From positions 1 through 20,558 of the IMG/VR virus record IMGVR_UViG_3300024520_000594: a stretch of 20,558 nt of DNA. One strand, 5' to 3'. Each line of letters opens with the position of its first letter. Position 1 is the first letter of the stretch. Source of the stretch: a virus. Under the pieces are notes generated by a model, which saw only the letters and a program-made list of their open reading frames with translations, did not search any database and was not told where the DNA came from. Shown one piece after another: positions 20,423 through 20,558 of the stretch. Both the position numbers and the translations under genes were made by a program.

Positions 20423-20558
20423 TTATCTCCTGCCTTGTTGGTAGACGGTGGCGACTTCGTTGGCTGTCAAAACGCGGTTCGCGACTATCTGCCCGTCAAC
20501 AAACCCCTCCACCGACTCACCTGTATTCGTTATGGCGTTTGTCCGGACGCTACCATTA
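20423..20558 (-). CDS. C-terminal fragment of LamG/concanavalin-like protein (partial)
   Basis: The reading frame is open from the window edge to a TAA at 20423-20425, so the start lies outside. The 44 visible residues include TNTGESVEGFVDGQIV and NRVLTANEVATVYQQGRR. The ending (a polar strand, L-T/S-x-x-E-V, then Y) is characteristic of the last strand and helix of laminin-G/concanavalin-like sugar-binding domains found in phage tail and adsorption proteins. Evidence is limited to this short piece. Confidence 0.6.
   Translation of the reverse strand, partial: NGSVRTNAITNTGESVEGFVDGQIVANRVLTANEVATVYQQGRR

Noticed and set aside
1-20558. tRNA genes, CRISPR arrays, integrase, insertion sequences
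   Set aside because: I looked for tRNA TPsiC-like blocks, regularly spaced repeats and transposase or integrase motifs on both strands and saw none. Absence of an integrase in this window does not decide between lytic and temperate lifestyle.

Overview
The window looks like the early/replication part of a dsDNA tailed bacteriophage genome (or a prophage or virome contig). Every convincing gene is on the minus strand. Genes are short and packed, and most junctions overlap as ATGA, GTGA or TGATG. A virus-style replication set is present and no bacterial housekeeping genes are seen. GC is high, by eye in the high fifties. The host cannot be named. A lipoprotein signal and a spanin-like gene pair weakly favour a Gram-negative host.

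Layout in the direction of transcription (right to left). 20558-19557: the C-terminal end of a LamG-like, probably structural or adsorption, protein, an unknown 175-aa protein and a single-TM protein. 19560-18476: a lipoprotein and an alpha/beta-hydrolase; with the TM protein these could be a lysis cassette. 18475-18116: a 360-bp gene-free region with a perfect 32-bp inverted repeat, whose arms carry three tandem 9-mers, and a promoter candidate. 18115-16264: six small unknown genes with a shared purine-rich leader and a second copy of the promoter block, closed by a GC-rich hairpin. 16209-12502: a small DNA-binding-like protein, an FAD-dependent oxidoreductase, a tiny membrane protein, flavin-dependent thymidylate synthase (thyX), a HAD phosphatase fused to an Nmad1/DUF1599-like domain, and a GT-A-like glycosyltransferase. 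12505-9156: a DnaQ-like proofreading exonuclease and a DnaE-type DNA polymerase with a degenerate PHP domain. 9159-8040: four small zinc-ribbon, acidic, Cys-rich or membrane proteins of different base composition. 8043-5974: VRR-NUC nuclease, a 60-aa protein and an SNF2-type helicase. 5884-4157: a conserved small protein, a coiled-coil protein and a likely ssDNA-binding protein. 4044-1656: an AEP-like primase and an SF3/VirE-like helicase. 1651-46: six small unknown proteins.

How it fits together: primase, SF3 helicase, SNF2 helicase, SSB candidate, VRR-NUC, DnaE and DnaQ form an almost self-contained replisome and recombination set. ThyX supplies dTMP. The most interesting hypothesis is that the block FAD oxidoreductase - thyX - HAD/Nmad1 - glycosyltransferase, translationally coupled to the polymerase genes, makes a hypermodified and possibly glycosylated DNA base. 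Palindromes such as GGATCC and CCGCGG are unusually frequent in most of the window and missing from two patches. Function calls rest on motifs read by eye; no database search was run.
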